Assembly: GCA_002150815.3 (NCBI GenBank)
Contig: NDFF03000040.1
Coordinates: 434,001-498,000, forward strand
Length of the DNA: 64,000 bases
Direction: 5' to 3'
DNA from: Grammothele lineata
Lineage: Eukaryota > Basidiomycota > Agaricomycetes > Polyporales > Polyporaceae
Both the position numbers and the translations under genes were made by a program. Below, in pieces: positions 32,711 through 45,897 of this stretch; positions within the stretch are counted from its first letter, which is position 1, and each line of letters opens with the position of its first letter. The notes below the pieces were generated by a model. That model was not told the DNA's origin. It did no database searches and saw only the letters and a program-made list of their open reading frames with translations.

Positions 32711-33673
32711 GCAGAGGCTTGGGCGGCCTTGGGCGGGGAAAGGGAGGAAAGGAGCGTGTCGCGGAAGAGGGGACGGCGGCCTGGGGCCAGGAGAGGACCA
32801 GAGGGAGAGACTCTGGGAGTCTCGGAGGGAGAGTCTCTGAGAGAGCGCAAGCGCGGATCGCTCTGGTCGACGGAGCCAGGTCAGTCTCCGCCAAAACAGC
32901 AGACAACAAACGTGGTCGAGCTCGGTTCCGCCCAGGGCCTGAGCTCGTCTTCGCGCGAGCTCGCATCAGACCCTCGCCCGCTCGCCCCGAGCTCCTTATC
33001 AGAACCCGCCCCCGCGCTCTCAATCTGCCGCCCCCGCCTGTTCCCCGCGAATGCCCTCGACTCGCTCAGCGTCGCGAGGGCCGGGGCGCCACGCCCGCGC
33101 GCAAGCATGCGTCGACCGAGCGGCGCGGGGACGGCGTCGAGGGATCTGCATCTGCTGGGCAGCGGCCGCGCACGAGCTGGGAGTGGGCTAGTCTGTGTTA
33201 GTGTGCGGTTGGACTGCGCTGAGAAACTGCTGAGAAGCGCAGCCGGCAAAGCCTGCGAACGCGCGCCTCGACGAAGCGGGCCAACCTCCCGAGCGCAGAC
33301 GCCGTGGACCCTGTCCCATCCTCGCCCTGTCAGCGCGGGACGCCCCAGCGTGCCCCCATGAGCCGCCATGATATCATCATCACGAGAACAGAACGCGTCC
33401 TGTTCGGACTCGTGTCTGCGCCGTCGCCTCGCGCCCGGCTCAGCTCGCCTCTCGCTGCATCCCCACCAGTCCCTAACTTACCAGTCCCCACCGTGATGCG
33501 CCGGCCTGGATGACACCCTGGCACGGCAGCCGGCCCGGTCCACCGCCCGACCGCCTCCGTCCACTAGAGATCCAGATCGCCGATCGCTCGAGGAGGCTCT
33601 CAGCCTTCTCCAGCTCGACTCCAGCGCTCCCGAGACGTTCTTCCGCCCAGTGTCCTCCAAAAATCCAGAGTCC
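32711..33673. promoter_or_regulatory. Bidirectional region between the Ser/Pro-rich gene and CGR1
   Basis: 963 GC-rich bases between two divergent start codons. Long open frames on both strands reflect base composition and have no recognisable content. It probably carries both promoters and 5' leaders. Confidence 0.5.
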
Positions 33674-34385
33674 ATGTCCCGTTCCCCGTCGCCCTCCACC
33701 TCCATGCCAGCCTCTCCAGCGCCCGCCGCAGTCCCGTCCGATCTCGTTCCTGTCCCGCTAGCCCACTCCGCTAGCGGACGCGTTTCCGGCAAGGCATGGA
33801 AGGCTCCCAAGTCTGCCACCGTGTAAGCTCCGCCCCTTCAACCCCGCACCAGCTCCTCGTCGTGCCACGACGCTGACGTTTAGCATTCCAAGGCGTTCGC
33901 ACCTCCCTCAGGGTCTCAAGACAAAAAAGTGGGAGGATCGCATAGAGAAGACCAAGAAGGAGCAAGCCATCAAGAAGCTCCACGCAGAGCTCAAGGAGGA
34001 GAAAGTGGCTGAGCTTCAACGGTGCGCTACCTCGCCTGTCTCCCTACGCCGACCCCCCTCATTCTTACGGCATCCCTCTGGTTGACCCTCGACCCCCTTG
34101 CGTGTCTGCAGACGGAAGGATATCACGATGGAGCGCAAAAGGGCCGCAGAGGAGCGGCGTAGGCTAGAAGAGGAGAAAGCAAAGGTATGTATTGAATCCT
34201 CAGAGAACCCCCGACGGTCTCCAAGCGACCGCCTTCCCCTCCGCCGCTGCAGCCCACGCGCTAATACCCCCTGCCTTCCTCTGCGTGCCGTGTCTTGGAA
34301 CCCGCTCCCGCCATGATAGATGGGCGCACGCAAGGCTGCCAGGCTACGCCGCAAGGCTGGCCGCACCAAGAAAATCAATCACTGA
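33674..34385 (+). CDS. CGR1: rRNA-processing protein Cgr1
   Basis: A nucleolar protein required for pre-rRNA processing and 60S maturation. Four exons (33674-33822, 33884-34021, 34112-34184 and 34320-34385) give 141 residues. The N-terminus is Ser/Pro-rich, then SGRVSGKAWKAPKSATV, the family core KTKKWEDRIEKTKKEQAIKK and a long Lys/Arg/Glu helix (RRKDITMERKRAAEERRRLE). It ends MGARKAARLRRKAGRTKKIN, the typical C-terminus. The last exon, starting at the ATG after the intron, is only 66 bases. All splice sites are canonical and in phase. Confidence 0.94.
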
Positions 34386-34687
34386 GCGCCGTCCGTAGCG
34401 TATACCGTGCCAACCCGATTTGGGTTCATCCGCCTCCATTCTTCCTCTCATGGAACATGAAGACCCTCGGGGTCGCCGCGTCACGATTTTGAAGCGTAGG
34501 GTGAGGTCCGCGAACCTCTTCATCTCATCGCACGTCGCGACGGCTGGGTTCCTGGAGACGGCGCATTAGTAGCCTTGTAGAATGTAGCTCGCCCTTCACA
34601 CGGCAGCCTGCATGATCCAAAACCAGTAGTAGTAATAGAGTAGGTACGATACGGTATATCGAGCACCCTCGGCCATCCTCCGCGCCT
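34386..34687. other. Convergent intergenic region, CGR1 and VPS18 3' flanks
   Basis: 302 bases between two stop codons. No gene or repeat was seen. Confidence 0.6.
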
Positions 34688-37600
34688 TCACAAGTCCCAG
34701 CTCGCGTCCACCTCGCCCGGCTGCACGAACGGCTTGTCTAGGCCCGCAACGACGCTCTCGCACATCGGGCACTGCGCCGCGAGCACGTCCTCAAGCTCCC
34801 GCCGGACCCGTTCCGCCTTCTCCGCGTCCTTCTCCGTCGCGTCCCGCTTCGCGCCTCCACCTCCAATGCCCGGGATCCACCCCGCCGGCGCAGTCACGAG
34901 GCTCGCCAGTGCGTCGGGGATGATCAGATCCCGCAGGCGGTCGCCCGCGGAGAGCAGGTTGCGCCCGAGCGCAGCCCCACCCCCGCTCCTTGCAGTGGTC
35001 GCGGTTCCGGTCGGGGTGCCGGGGCTGAAGTTTGCGGAGAGCAGCATGCGCTGTTGGGCCAGGGAGACGTTCCGCGCGAGATGCGCCGCGGAGGCGAGCG
35101 ACGGGTTCGCGCCGAGCGCCCCTCCGCCGGACGTGGCGTGCGACGACTTCATGAGCTCGGTCTGGAGCGCGACGATGCGCCGCAGGGCGTGTGCGGGCAG
35201 GAACTCCTTCGTCTGTCCGATCAGGCACGGTATGTCATGGGAGACGAGTGCGGTCAGTCAACGCCACAGCATCCGCCGCGATGCAAGCACTGGGACGCAC
35301 CAAGCCAATCAGACAGTCCGCGTGGAAAGTGTGGTGGCACGGGAAGACGTAGAACTGGCGCGTCATGAGCGGAAGCGCGCACGACGAGCAGCGTTCAGCC
35401 GCGTCGACGGTGATGAAGCGCTTTTGGAGCGCGGCGATGTCCTGCTTGATCGCCTCTGCGTTCCGCGTCGCTTCGTCCATGTCCGCCTTGAGCTCGTCGA
35501 TGTGCGCCGAGTAGCCCTCGAGCGCGGTGCAAATCTCCTCCTTGAAATCGTCAATGACGACAAAGTCGGGGAAGAACGGCAGGATGTCCTCAATTTTGAG
35601 CAGCTCCGTGTTCTCGAGGAAGCGCATCGCCCTGTGGGTGGCAGGTAAACATCTCGTCAGTGTGGGCCCAACATCAAACTCCAGAATCCAAGAGAAGCTG
35701 CGCCACAAAAGTGCGCCGCAGAAGAAGGAAGGAAAGAAACGCCCACATTTTGATGTCCTGCTTGTCCTGCACGACGTACTTCGCGATCTTGAGCCACAAC
35801 TTCTTGCGCAGCTGGTCGTCGTCCTCGGGCATGTCCGCGTTGATCTTCGCCAGTTCCAGGTCTCCTTTGTCGAGCGCGAGGTCGACGCTGTTCTCCCACA
35901 GGCCCATCTTGGAGTAGATGTGCACGCACGGCTGCGTGCGGCCGCTCTGCTTGCACAAGCGCAGCGCATAGTCGAGGTCGTAGTAAGGTTTACTGGTGAG
36001 GGGGTCGGACGGTGCTGTGGACAAAAAGCGCAGGAGCGGGCCATCGTCTTCCGGATGTTTTGGAGACGTCGATGGGGTGGCAGCAGAAGACAGCGGCGTT
36101 GATGCGTAGAACGTGATGATCAAGTTGTGGATGGTGGGCGAGGTGTTCCCTTGCTCAAAGATGACGTGGTTCAGGTATCGGACGGCGTGGTTGGGAGATA
36201 GGGGATCGCGGGGTACATGCTGGAGACGGAGCAGCGCGGGGACAAGACGAAGAGGATCTAACGCTCGTTGCCGCAGCCATGAATCCACTGTCTCTTTCGG
36301 CGCGTGTCGCATAAGCACGGGCGCAAATCGGTAATACAGGTCAAGATTCGACTGGGGCAAATGGTCAGAAAAGTCGGGTTAGCCAAGAGGCGCCTCACCT
36401 GCCGGTTGATGACGTCGATGGCCTTCGACCATTCTTCTTCCATAACCCAGTGTTCGACGACCCGTTCGAAGTCACCGACGGCCGTGGCATAGTGCAGATA
36501 CATGTCTGTTCGGCCATGTCCCTGTATCAGCTCGTAGACTGTCTTGCGATCTAGATTCGCCTAAGTTCTCGTACATCAGCGCCGAATTATCCGTGAGTAC
36601 GGGAACCGGCACAACCTTGTACGTCTCAAAGAAATGTCGCAAATCGTCCTCGAGGATAGCACGTTCGGCAAGCAAGTTGTCCACGTCTTGCGAAACAGAC
36701 TCGGATGCCACTAGGTCGTCCAATTCGTTACACTTGCTCAGGTAGAACTCCACCAGCCATGTTGCCAACATCATTCGCTGGGAGAGATCCTAAAGGAAGT
36801 GTGGGCACATTCCATAAATACAATGAGATGATCTGGGGCTTACCGTCTTGCGTGTACGTTCCAATCGGGATATGAGATAAGATCGGAGAGCATCTCGCTC
36901 TCCAGCATCCAGGAACTTGAGTGAGACCTCCTCAAACGCGACAGAACATTGTGCATAGCACTGTGCTGCTTGAAAATAACGGCCCTCTTGGAAGAATGCT
37001 CTGGCTTGAGCAGTCATGATCTGGTCTCTTTGCAACGCGCTCTGCTGGACATGAGAAGCACGGTTGACAGGAGACGAAAGGAACGTACATTGGCATACTG
37101 TAGAGCAGCATCGAATTTGCCTTTCTCGAGGTAGATTCTCCAAACATCCCGATGCTCATTGGACACACCAATCTCCCATATTGACTGGTCGGTGTAGACC
37201 CAGTAGGTCTTGCGCACAGGGTCCGCGGTTAGCCCCCGCACTTGCTCATTTGGTTTCTGTGACTAGAGTGAGTTGCCGATACAAGTCAGCAGCAGGTCGA
37301 TGTGTACCAATGGCAACAGCTCTTCGTACGCAAGCTGTTCGTTGAGGTTTGAGACACCAACCACTCGGTCTCGGTACAGAAGGAGGAAGTGGAACTCCGT
37401 CAACGCCATGGACAGTGGGACAGCAACTTCTGGTGTAGGCTGCTCTGTTCGCGAAGGCGACGATGCCAGAACCGGGTAGGGAAGGAGTTGAGCACCGTCG
37501 ATCAAGTCATCCGAATTCGACTCGTAGTCCAGATTCCCGTGATAAATGCCTGCGGCTAGACGACGACCATTAACAATGCGTTTTGTGGACTGAATGATAC

Positions 37601-38694
37601 ATTTTACCGACCGTTCATCCAGCCAACTGTTCGAGGTAAGGAGTATGCCTGATCCGCGTTAGAACTATATACATGCAGTTCAGAGTGGTCGACGTTGCCA
37701 GGTAGGTCGACGATCTCTTCGAGATGCTAGTGTCAGGATCAACAGCCGAACAAGGCAAGCCAACTCACTGGGTACTGCATCCCGGTAGCTATTGAACAGC
37801 GTGGAGAAGACACGTCCACCCTCCTCTGAACGTCTGTCCGGAGTACCGACAAATTGGTAAATGCGTGTTGCCGTTGTCACCAAAACCAACGCCTTTTGGG
37901 GCTCGAGCGGTGGAAACATGTCGAACTTTAGACCGGTGACCGAGTGTCGTTCGTGCAGCGTAAAGACGGGCTGAAGATACCTCTCTTGGGATTTGAAGAA
38001 GTCTTCCTCTGCATCAAGTACCGCTTCGTATATTGTCCCATTTCTTGCACCAATAAGCATCTCACGGGTGGATGTTGAGTAAGAAGACGAGAGTAAGGCG
38101 GGCTTGTTCCACGCAATACTCTCAATGATCATTTTGAAGCCCTTGAGTTGTCGGGGTTTCTTCCACCCGCGGTAAAAGTACCAGTTCTCGCCTTGAACAG
38201 ACGTGACGATGAGATGCCTACCGGAAGGATCCAGGAAGAGCTTATAAATGGTGAACTCGGTGGACTTCCGAGGTATCTGTATCCGGATGAATTGCTCCGC
38301 TCGAGATAGCTCTATCTGGACTATCAGATTATTGGCAAGACCCATATAAAGAGAGTCGGAGGAGACCACGAGAGAGATGAGGGCGGCACTCAGAGGACAT
38401 TGGACTTCGCCAAGTTGAAATATGGGAGCAGAAGGAGGCACCATGTCTGCTGAGTCCTAGGAGCCGTTCTAGCTGTATCTGCGTCGATCCGCAATGTAGT
38501 ACGCACCTGGAATATCTCTGCTCGTGTGTCATCCTGATCGTAAGGTGAAGGCTCGAATCCCTCGTATTGAAGAGGTGGAAGGGATCCCGCGAAGCCCGTG
38601 CCTGGCAGAGAAGAGGACGCGTGTTCCACATCTGAGGCTGCCCTTTAGTATCATGTGTAGAGGACCAAACTGTGCACACACATTCATCGAACAT
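34688..38694 (-). CDS. VPS18: Vacuolar sorting protein Vps18 (Pep3), HOPS/CORVET subunit
   Basis: Core subunit of the HOPS and CORVET tethers at the vacuole and endosomes. The first coding exon is only 13 bases (38682-38694, MFDE), joined over a 44-base intron with a TACTAAA branch site to SSDVEHASSSLPGTGF. Next come the N-terminal beta-propeller (FQLGEVQCPLSAALISLVV, SGRHLIVTSVQGENWYFYRG, IIESIAWNKPALLSSSYS and LIGARNGTIYEAVLD) and helical repeats (FQEGRYFQAAQCYAQCSVAFEE, LYYRFAPVLMRHAP). The C-terminal RING-like domain reads RCSSCALPL, VFPCHHTFHADCLIGL and QCPMC. Many introns split the gene. It diverges from NRDE2. Confidence 0.95.
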
Positions 38695-39115
38695 AGTCGA
38701 GTATGTCGCCGTCCGGGGTCGGTCCAAGATGGGCTCAAGGCGAAGAGAACCGTTGTGAGTAGGAGAGAGAAGAGAAGGGTGAGGCAGGTAGTGGGTGTCC
38801 GAGATATAACCTAGCCGCCGCCTTGTGGTTGGTAGGCTACGGTGACCCCGACCAAGACGCAAATCGGACGTGTGTGCAGGTGCGCACGGCCCCCAGACGC
38901 GCACCGCGGTAGCAGCATCCGCCGACTGCGCCTGACTGAAGGCGTCTACTCATGCATGAGCTCATCGGTGCGCACGTGGCGGACTGAGTTGTGTTCCTCG
39001 CGCCAATGCAAGCGCGTCTGCCTCGGCGACGGTAGCTTGCCTGAGCGACTCATCTTGGTGCGCTTTGCATCGACCAGGACGCCTCCCTGACTGCTCAGCA
39101 ATGTGTTGATTGAAC
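38695..39115. promoter_or_regulatory. Bidirectional promoter between VPS18 and NRDE2
   Basis: 421 bases between two divergent start codons. A CACGTG box lies at 38973-38978, about 140 bases before the NRDE2 start. Confidence 0.55.
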
Positions 39116-42100
39116 ATGTCTGCACCTTCCTTCTCCTCATTTCCGCCCTCCTTCTCTTCGTTTCCAAATCTCGACCCGGGACCTAGTTCCCGTCCTTCTG
39201 CCGCGCCACCGTCCGACCAAAACGAGGAGCTCAAGCATCAGAAAAAGAGTAGGAAAGAAAGGGACAGGTCGTCAGATAGAGACAGGAAGAAGAACAAGCA
39301 CAAACATCACAGGCACGCAGAATTTGATGACCGTGGAGGCTCCCGACGTAAGAGCCGTTCGCGTTCGCGCGTTAGGCATGATCGTCACGGAGGCAATGAG
39401 GACGAAAGACTGAAGCTGAAAGAGGACTATCACTACATGGGCGACGACGAACAACCAACCGTGAGGGGAGCCTTAGTCTGTTTCACGGACCGCAGGGGGG
39501 ACGTTCTCAACGTGCAGTATGGTGGTATACATTCAGGAGACGTTCCAAAATACCACCTAGTAGGACGTGAGCGCACATTTATATTTTCTAGCAACAACTA
39601 ACGAATTGAAAGGTGGGCGAAAGGTTCTCGGGCTGAGCCCCGAGCTCTCCGTCGTGTACCGAGGACGCGCAGGATTAGAAGTTGCGCCTTTCGGCACGCG
39701 CAAGGTACGTCCGCCTCCACCAGCGCTGTAAATGCTTCTCAATCTGAGTTTCTTGCAGATGTCTTCTTTAACGGACTCAAGCACACATCGTAAACTCGCT
39801 GTTGCACCGGCCCGTCGCTTGATCGCGGGTTCCGGGGACAAGTACAAGTACCAGGAGGTCGACGGCTTCTTGCGACTCGCTTCCTTTCACCCTCCACAGG
39901 ATTACCAACCCTATCGTGACATAGAGCGACCAAAGCAAGGCGCTGATTCTGACGAGTTAGAGGCATCAGATGATAACACCAGCTCCGCAGATGATTCTGA
40001 TACAACCCCGGTGACGTCCTTACAAGCGACGCTGAAGGATCTAGAGGAGAAGATTGCTTCTGATCCTCAACACATTCCGACCTGGTTGTCCATGCTGTCA
40101 TACACACTGTCCACAGTGCCTCCCAGCACGAGGAACACAACGCGCACTCGAGCGGAGATCGCTGTCTCCGTCCTCCACCGTGCGCTGTCTGCCCATCCCA
40201 GGAACCAGGGCTCCAAGACTCTTCTGTTGAAGTACCTCAAAGCAGGAGAGGAGTTATGGTCCTCCGGCAAGCTCAGAGAGGAGTGGGAAAATGCAGTGCA
40301 GGAGAATGACATCGAGATCTGGATGTCTTGGTTAGATTGGCAACTTCGACGCACATCCAATGTCTTGGAGAACGTAGTGGACGATATGCGGCGCGTTGTG
40401 CGAGCGCTGACTGTTCGCGGCGACGAGGTTGGACAGGTGCGGGTGTTTTGGAGGGTGGCGGTTGCGCTTCGATCTGCAGGTAAAATCCTCGCCTATATGC
40501 GCGCCTAGATGTTCTGACGGGCGCGCTGCCGTTGTTCAGGGTATGCCGAGAGGGCAAATGCGCTCATGCAAGCTCAAGCTGAGTGGTATGTAAAGGTACC
40601 GTCTTTTCCACGGGTGCGTTACTCATGATAGTCTGTATGCGTAGGCTCTTTGCTTCGCCACGGCATCTTCTAGACAAGCCAGGTGAAGATCAACTCGACG
40701 CTCTCGAGGAATTCTGGGACTCTGAAGTGCCTCGCTTTGGCGAGCCGGGTGCCAGAGGCTGGGCTGTTTGGGATGCTTCTCGTAGCGACGAGGAAAGCGC
40801 ACCCAGCTCTAGCCATCCCGCCGGAATAAACATCGATAGTTCAGATCCATATTCATGGTGGGCTGCGTCTGAGGCCCAGGCAGATCGTGCACATTCCCTT
40901 CCTCTCCGTACAACCGATGATGACGAGGGTTCTGATCCCTATGCGGTCGTGATCTTTGCCGACATCCGTCCTTTGCTCCTTCCCCTTCAAACCGAGCGAG
41001 CGAAGGATACGTTCCGTCGCGCCTGGCTCGCCTTCACCGGCCTACATGTTCCCGGTTTTCTTGAGTCACTCTCAGATCGCCCTGAAGACAACAGTGATGA
41101 TCGATGGGCATTCGGACACCTCGTCTCGCCGCCCTACCTCAATGCAATATTCCCACATACTGAAGATGCAACGAAGCGCATTACCTCGGACGCTTTCGCA
41201 GGCGTGTTGGTTGGTCGAGAGCGGGAGTATGGCAGTGGCTTTGGCCCCGTCAAACAGTGGACGCTCGACACTATTGCACCATTCGAGTCTGTGGGAATCA
41301 GCAAGCGTGTCATGTGGATGTCCGAGGATATCCAGAGCATCAACACCGATTTGGCAAGGAAAATTTTCCGACGGTGCAGGCTTCTGGGAGAAGACACATC
41401 TTGGGATGTCCTTCATCTCGCGTTTGAGCATGCCATCAGCGCGAAACAGTACGTCACTACAAAAACCTGCTAGCAGGGGTCGAACTGATGGAATATAAGC
41501 GCGTTAAAGGTTTCCAAAAATCTCCTTGCCAATGCTCGAGATTCGTTGCCACTCTGGGCCGCCCACGCTCGTATGGAAGAGCTCAGAGGCCGACTCGAGG
41601 ACGCACGGAAAGTCTACAACACGGTGTTGCTTGCCAGCTCGTCTCGTGGGCGTCACGGAGAGGCAGGCATGTGGTGGGACTGGGCTCAGATGGAATGGGC
41701 CGCGGGGGACGATCAAGCTGCGAGTCAAGTCATTCTGAGGTCCTCAGGGGTTTCCGGTTCTGGCGGCATTGCAATCCTACGGGCGAAACGTCACTTTGAG
41801 ACCTTTCTTGGGCAGGGCCAGACCACGTATACGTCTTGGAAGGAGCGGGGATCTTGGATCAAGATCGCTGCATTGCTCGAGCTGCTGACGTCGTCCCCGC
41901 AGGCTGCGTTATCTTTATTCGACTCCCATCTAGATACCATGGAACCTGGCACAGCTGTCCACGAGAACCTCACCATTGCATCGTTATCCATACTATACAC
42001 ACATAGTACGGTGCTCAAGAACTCAATGCCACCTGCGCTTCTCCGGGAACGGGCGGAGCGAGCGATCGAAGTTTATCCGAATAACACCGTACTTTTGGGC

Positions 42101-42807
42101 TTCTTCCTAGAGGCGGAGAAGGGACACGGAATCTGGGGCGCGGTGCGTACAATACTCGGAGAGACCACTGCCGACGGTGCTGGGAAGGAGAAGGGTGTGG
42201 CGAGACGGGCGGTGGAGGTCTGGGCTGCAGGATGGGTGAAGGGCCGTTGGGAGGCAGAGGTCGAGCGAACACGAAGTAGACTTGTTTCTGCCGTGGAGAA
42301 CGAGAGGTGCGTCCATGCTCAACTTTCGAGCGGGTTACAGCCGGTGCTGATGGTATTCCATGACTCACTCGCGCTTGCAAAGGACACGGGGCAGTGCCGT
42401 AGTATGGAGGCTGTTCGTCGAGTTCGAGATACGCATCGGCCAATTGGAACGTGCCAAGAAGGTGTTATACCGCGCGGTGAGCGAATGTCCGCTCGTGAAG
42501 GGTGCGTTTTTATTGTGTGAAGCGCGATTCATTTACGACGACGCGCTAACCCGATGGGGACGCAGAATTGTATCTACTGGCGTTCGGGCCGCTGCGAGAG
42601 GTGTTCAGTGCGAGGGAGCTGAACCAGTTTGCGGACACGATGGCGGAGCGCGGGCTGCGGATGCGGGTCGGGCTGGACGAGGCGGTGGGCGAGTGGGGCG
42701 ACAACGGGCGAGAGGACGGGTCGGGCGGAGAGCTCGAGGGCGAGTCTGGCCCCGAGGACGAGATCGAGGCGCGCGCGCGGGAGGAGCGCCGGCTGAGGCC
42801 GTATTAG
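39116..42807 (+). CDS. NRDE2: NRDE2 family RNA-silencing/nuclear exosome factor
   Basis: NRDE2 (fission yeast Nrl1) is a nuclear HAT/TPR-repeat protein that works with the MTR4 exosome helicase and spliceosome. The N-terminus is Ser-rich, then very basic (KKSRKERDRSS, KKNKHKHHRHAE, RRKSRSRSRVRHDRH). The conserved NRDE2 block follows: VQYGGIHSGDVPKYHLVGRG, KVLGLSPELSVVYRGRAG. Downstream are RKLAVAPARRLIA, DKYKYQEVDGFLRLAS and helical repeats with DDIEIWMSWLDWQLR-type and ALSAHPRNQGSKTLLLKYL units. Later exons hold EDISWDVLHLAFEHA and PLWAAHARMEELRGRLEDAR. The end at 42807 follows an Arg/Glu-rich tail. Some exon borders in the middle were not resolved base by base. Confidence 0.88.
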
Positions 42808-43144
42808 GCATGTGTTTTGGAGTATTTGTACACGCTGTTTGTGCGCGGTGGGGCGGCGAGCGCCTCGATTCCCACCAAGCAACGCTGTTTACACACCTCC
42901 GTCGACAACGACCCCTCCGTCTTTTTCTCTCCCGGCCTCGCCATTCTCGCCGCCCGCCGCCGTCGCTGGCCCGTCTTTGTCTTTCGCCCTCATCACTCGC
43001 CCTCTTCCGCCACCATCCATGCAGGGCCAGTAATCTCTTTCCCTTCCGCTCCCTCTTCACACATCTCGAATCCTACCGACAGCCCCATCCTAATCTGCCG
43101 CTCTGGGCGTAATACTGTGCAACTACTAGGCTACTTCCACCGCT
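42808..43144. other. Intergenic region between NRDE2 and the byr4-like gene
   Basis: 337 bases in tandem orientation, pyrimidine-rich toward the downstream start, as expected of a fungal promoter. No gene was seen. Confidence 0.55.
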
Positions 43145-45897
43145 ATGACTACCATCCCTGCTCCCACCATCGTCCTCCCAAAGGAGGAGTGGCCCGACGC
43201 CGACTTCGACTTCCCCGATGGTGAGCCCATCCACGCTTCCGACGCCGAGTCAGATAGGGAGGAGGACGAAGATTGGGACATGGAGATGAACTTGGGAAAG
43301 ACGGGCGGGGCTAAGGTGCGGACAGTCCTCAAGGGGATTGCTGCGAGGTCAGGTCCGTCAAAAAATGCGTCCCAAATGTTCACCATCCGCCCCCCTCCCA
43401 CTCCTGCCGATGACGATGAGGAGGAGGAAGGCGTCTCCACTATCAAGGTCACCGCCCTCCCCAAGCCCCTCACCGCTGCGGCGAAGCCTCCCAGTCCTAT
43501 TGAAGAAGACTTTGAGGATGGTTTCGCGCTGCCGTCGGACCTCACCACCTTGTCCCTCCGTCCTCTTTCACTCGCCCACCGCACGTCCAAGTCTTCTCTT
43601 GAATGGGGCGACAAGGATCAGACTTCTTCCTCCCAATCCTCTGATGCGTATTCCAACTTTGGGTTCGCCGACAATTCTCCCTCATCAAATTACACATCGA
43701 CGTCCCTCCCAGAGACGGAGACAGAGGAGGACGAGGACGAGGAAGACATACTTGAGGGTCTCGATGTCCCGTCAGGACTCTTCGAGACCGGTCACGGCGC
43801 AAAGAAGCTTGGCAAGATTCTTGAACTCAAGAAGCAGACCGCATTCGTTGACGACCGGGTCAAAGTCGTCAGCCCCGATCCTGAGGACGACTTCGAAATC
43901 GGACTCGTGATCGACAATGATGTCGAGCTTAGTCCGAGTCGCCTCCTTCAGAACGCTCAAACTGTTATGCGATCTACTGCTTCTTCACGCAGCAAAAGTG
44001 CTCCACCTCGGCCACCAGCTGCCCTTCGACCGCCGTCGCGCCTCAAGAGCGATCGTGCGAAGTCACCCAATAACCCTCCCATCTCCTCTATGTCTCAGCT
44101 TCGTCGGATAACCGCCCCTCCCGCGTCCCCACCAAGCAGGGTGTCACCGCCAGTACGTTCGCAAACGTATAGCCAGGCCGTAGCATCTCCATCCTCAATG
44201 ACATTCCTTGCGGCGAAGCCGGGCAGTCTTCGGGTCCAGAAATCCACTTCTGGGCTGAAGCCCGCTTCGCCGCCCCAATCTCGACGACTCGGCCGCAAGG
44301 CGTCGCTTCCCTCGTTGACAGAATCCAGCCAACCCCAAGCGTCAGGCTCTGGGTCCGGTTCCGCCGCGCAACCCATACCTCGATACGACACTCCCACAGC
44401 GTCGTCGAGGGCGAAGTCGGCTAATGCAACTACGGGTCGGTTGCATAGCTTCGACTACAATGTTCCGCCAACGCGTCCCTCGACGCCGTCATCGAACCCT
44501 GCCGCGCTCAGGCTGACGATGCCGACATCGTCGTCACGCATGAAGTCGCGGACACCAATTACCAATGTGTTTCCTACCGCTGGCTCAAGTTCCGCCCGCG
44601 CCACATCCCCTCTTGCCCCGGTCCGACCTCCCTCCCGCCCTCCTTCCGCTGCGTCTTCGGCAACTTCCATCAAATCAAGACACGGTCAGAGTGCCAGTCT
44701 ACCCAGTGCGCCCAAGGTCCTGAAGAAACCCAAACGACAGCGGACCTACGGAGACGGTACTGAGCTCGACGGCTTCGATGACCTCCCCACAGACCGTGAG
44801 AAGGAGGGCAAGTTTCGTGTACAACCCAAAGGCTACGGTAACCGCATACCGGGGGCATCGTATCCGAAATCTACCGATCCCTCGGCAACTGGCACCATCC
44901 GCCGAAAGGCGAAGCGTGAATTTTCTGGTAGCGGCCCTGGTGAGTGCACCTTTTGATCTTTTGTTCGATTACAAACAGAGCGCTCACGTCGTACGCGTCT
45001 ATCTAGAATCCCAGAAGGCCGCCGTTCCAACCAAGACGCTCAAGCGTGCGGGCCGAATCGAGTTTCCCAAGCTTCCGACAGAGTCCAAAGCCGACCGCCC
45101 CAAGGATCCAGATGCAAGTGCGAAGAGGAAAAAGCTCGCTTCTCCTCAAACAAGAAGGAAACCTACCCTCATTCGCAATCTTGGTGGCGCTGGTCCCGCG
45201 AAAGGTACATAAACGCTTCTGCGTTTCCGCCCTTTGTTTTTTCTCAGGTTCTTAACCAATGCCTTGTACAGTTGTCGGAGAGATGAAGTGGAACCCAATC
45301 ACCCTACGCTGGGAAGGAAATGACTCAGCGCTTCGCGACTTCGACGCAGCGACCGGGACCTCAACGCGACCCGCCCTAATCACACACCTAACAGGGTCGT
45401 CGATCGGCTCGCCCGTGGGTTCGTTCGCGTCTGGTGCGCGAGTGGTCGGCAACATGATCTTCGATCCTCAACGCATGTGCTGGATCTCCACATTACCGCC
45501 AGACGAGGAGGAGCCTGACGTATTTGCTGACCTCGCCGACGATGAGGACGATGACGACTGGGAGGCTCGTGCCGGTACCATCCGTGCAAGCCAACAACTA
45601 CAAGCCGGGTCAACTACGGCCTCCAACCAGTCATCCGATTCATCAATACAGCGTCCCGAGCCGCCGAGTCCTGCACGAAGTCATACGCGGAGCATGTCGG
45701 AAAGCGAGAGCGATCGGTGCTCGCGAGCGTCGATGGTGTGCGACGTCGACGACTCCTTTGTCGAGAAGTGCCGTGCGGCGGAGGAGCGCCACCGCTCGGA
45801 ATTGAAGAACTGGATCTCGGCTGGCCACGACGTCTTCGTGGAGCCCGACCGCTCGTACCTGTACGAAATCCGTGCGCTCGCGACACGGCAGTATTAG
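43145..45897 (+). CDS. byr4: Byr4/Bfa1-type septation GAP subunit
   Basis: Three exons (43145-44939, 45007-45204, 45272-45897) encode 872 residues. Byr4 with Cdc16 forms the GAP that restrains the Spg1 GTPase of the septation initiation network. The N-terminus is WPDADFDFPDGE with acidic runs; the centre is Ser/Pro-rich. The conserved C-terminal parts are QRTYGDGTELDGFDDLPTD, RRKPTLIRNLGG, EMKWNPITLRWEGND and VVGNMIFDPQRMCWIS, all expected in Byr4/Bfa1. The tail contains a charged helix with EERHRSELKNWI. The last intron ends just before VVGEMKW and was chosen because it keeps the frame. Family assignment is strong at the C-terminus; function in this organism is inferred. Confidence 0.86.

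Noticed and set aside
32486..33361. 291-codon plus-strand frame overlapping the start of the Ser/Pro-rich gene and its promoter.
   Set aside because: Its first part is antisense to the first exon of that gene; the rest is GC-rich promoter with no recognisable domain.
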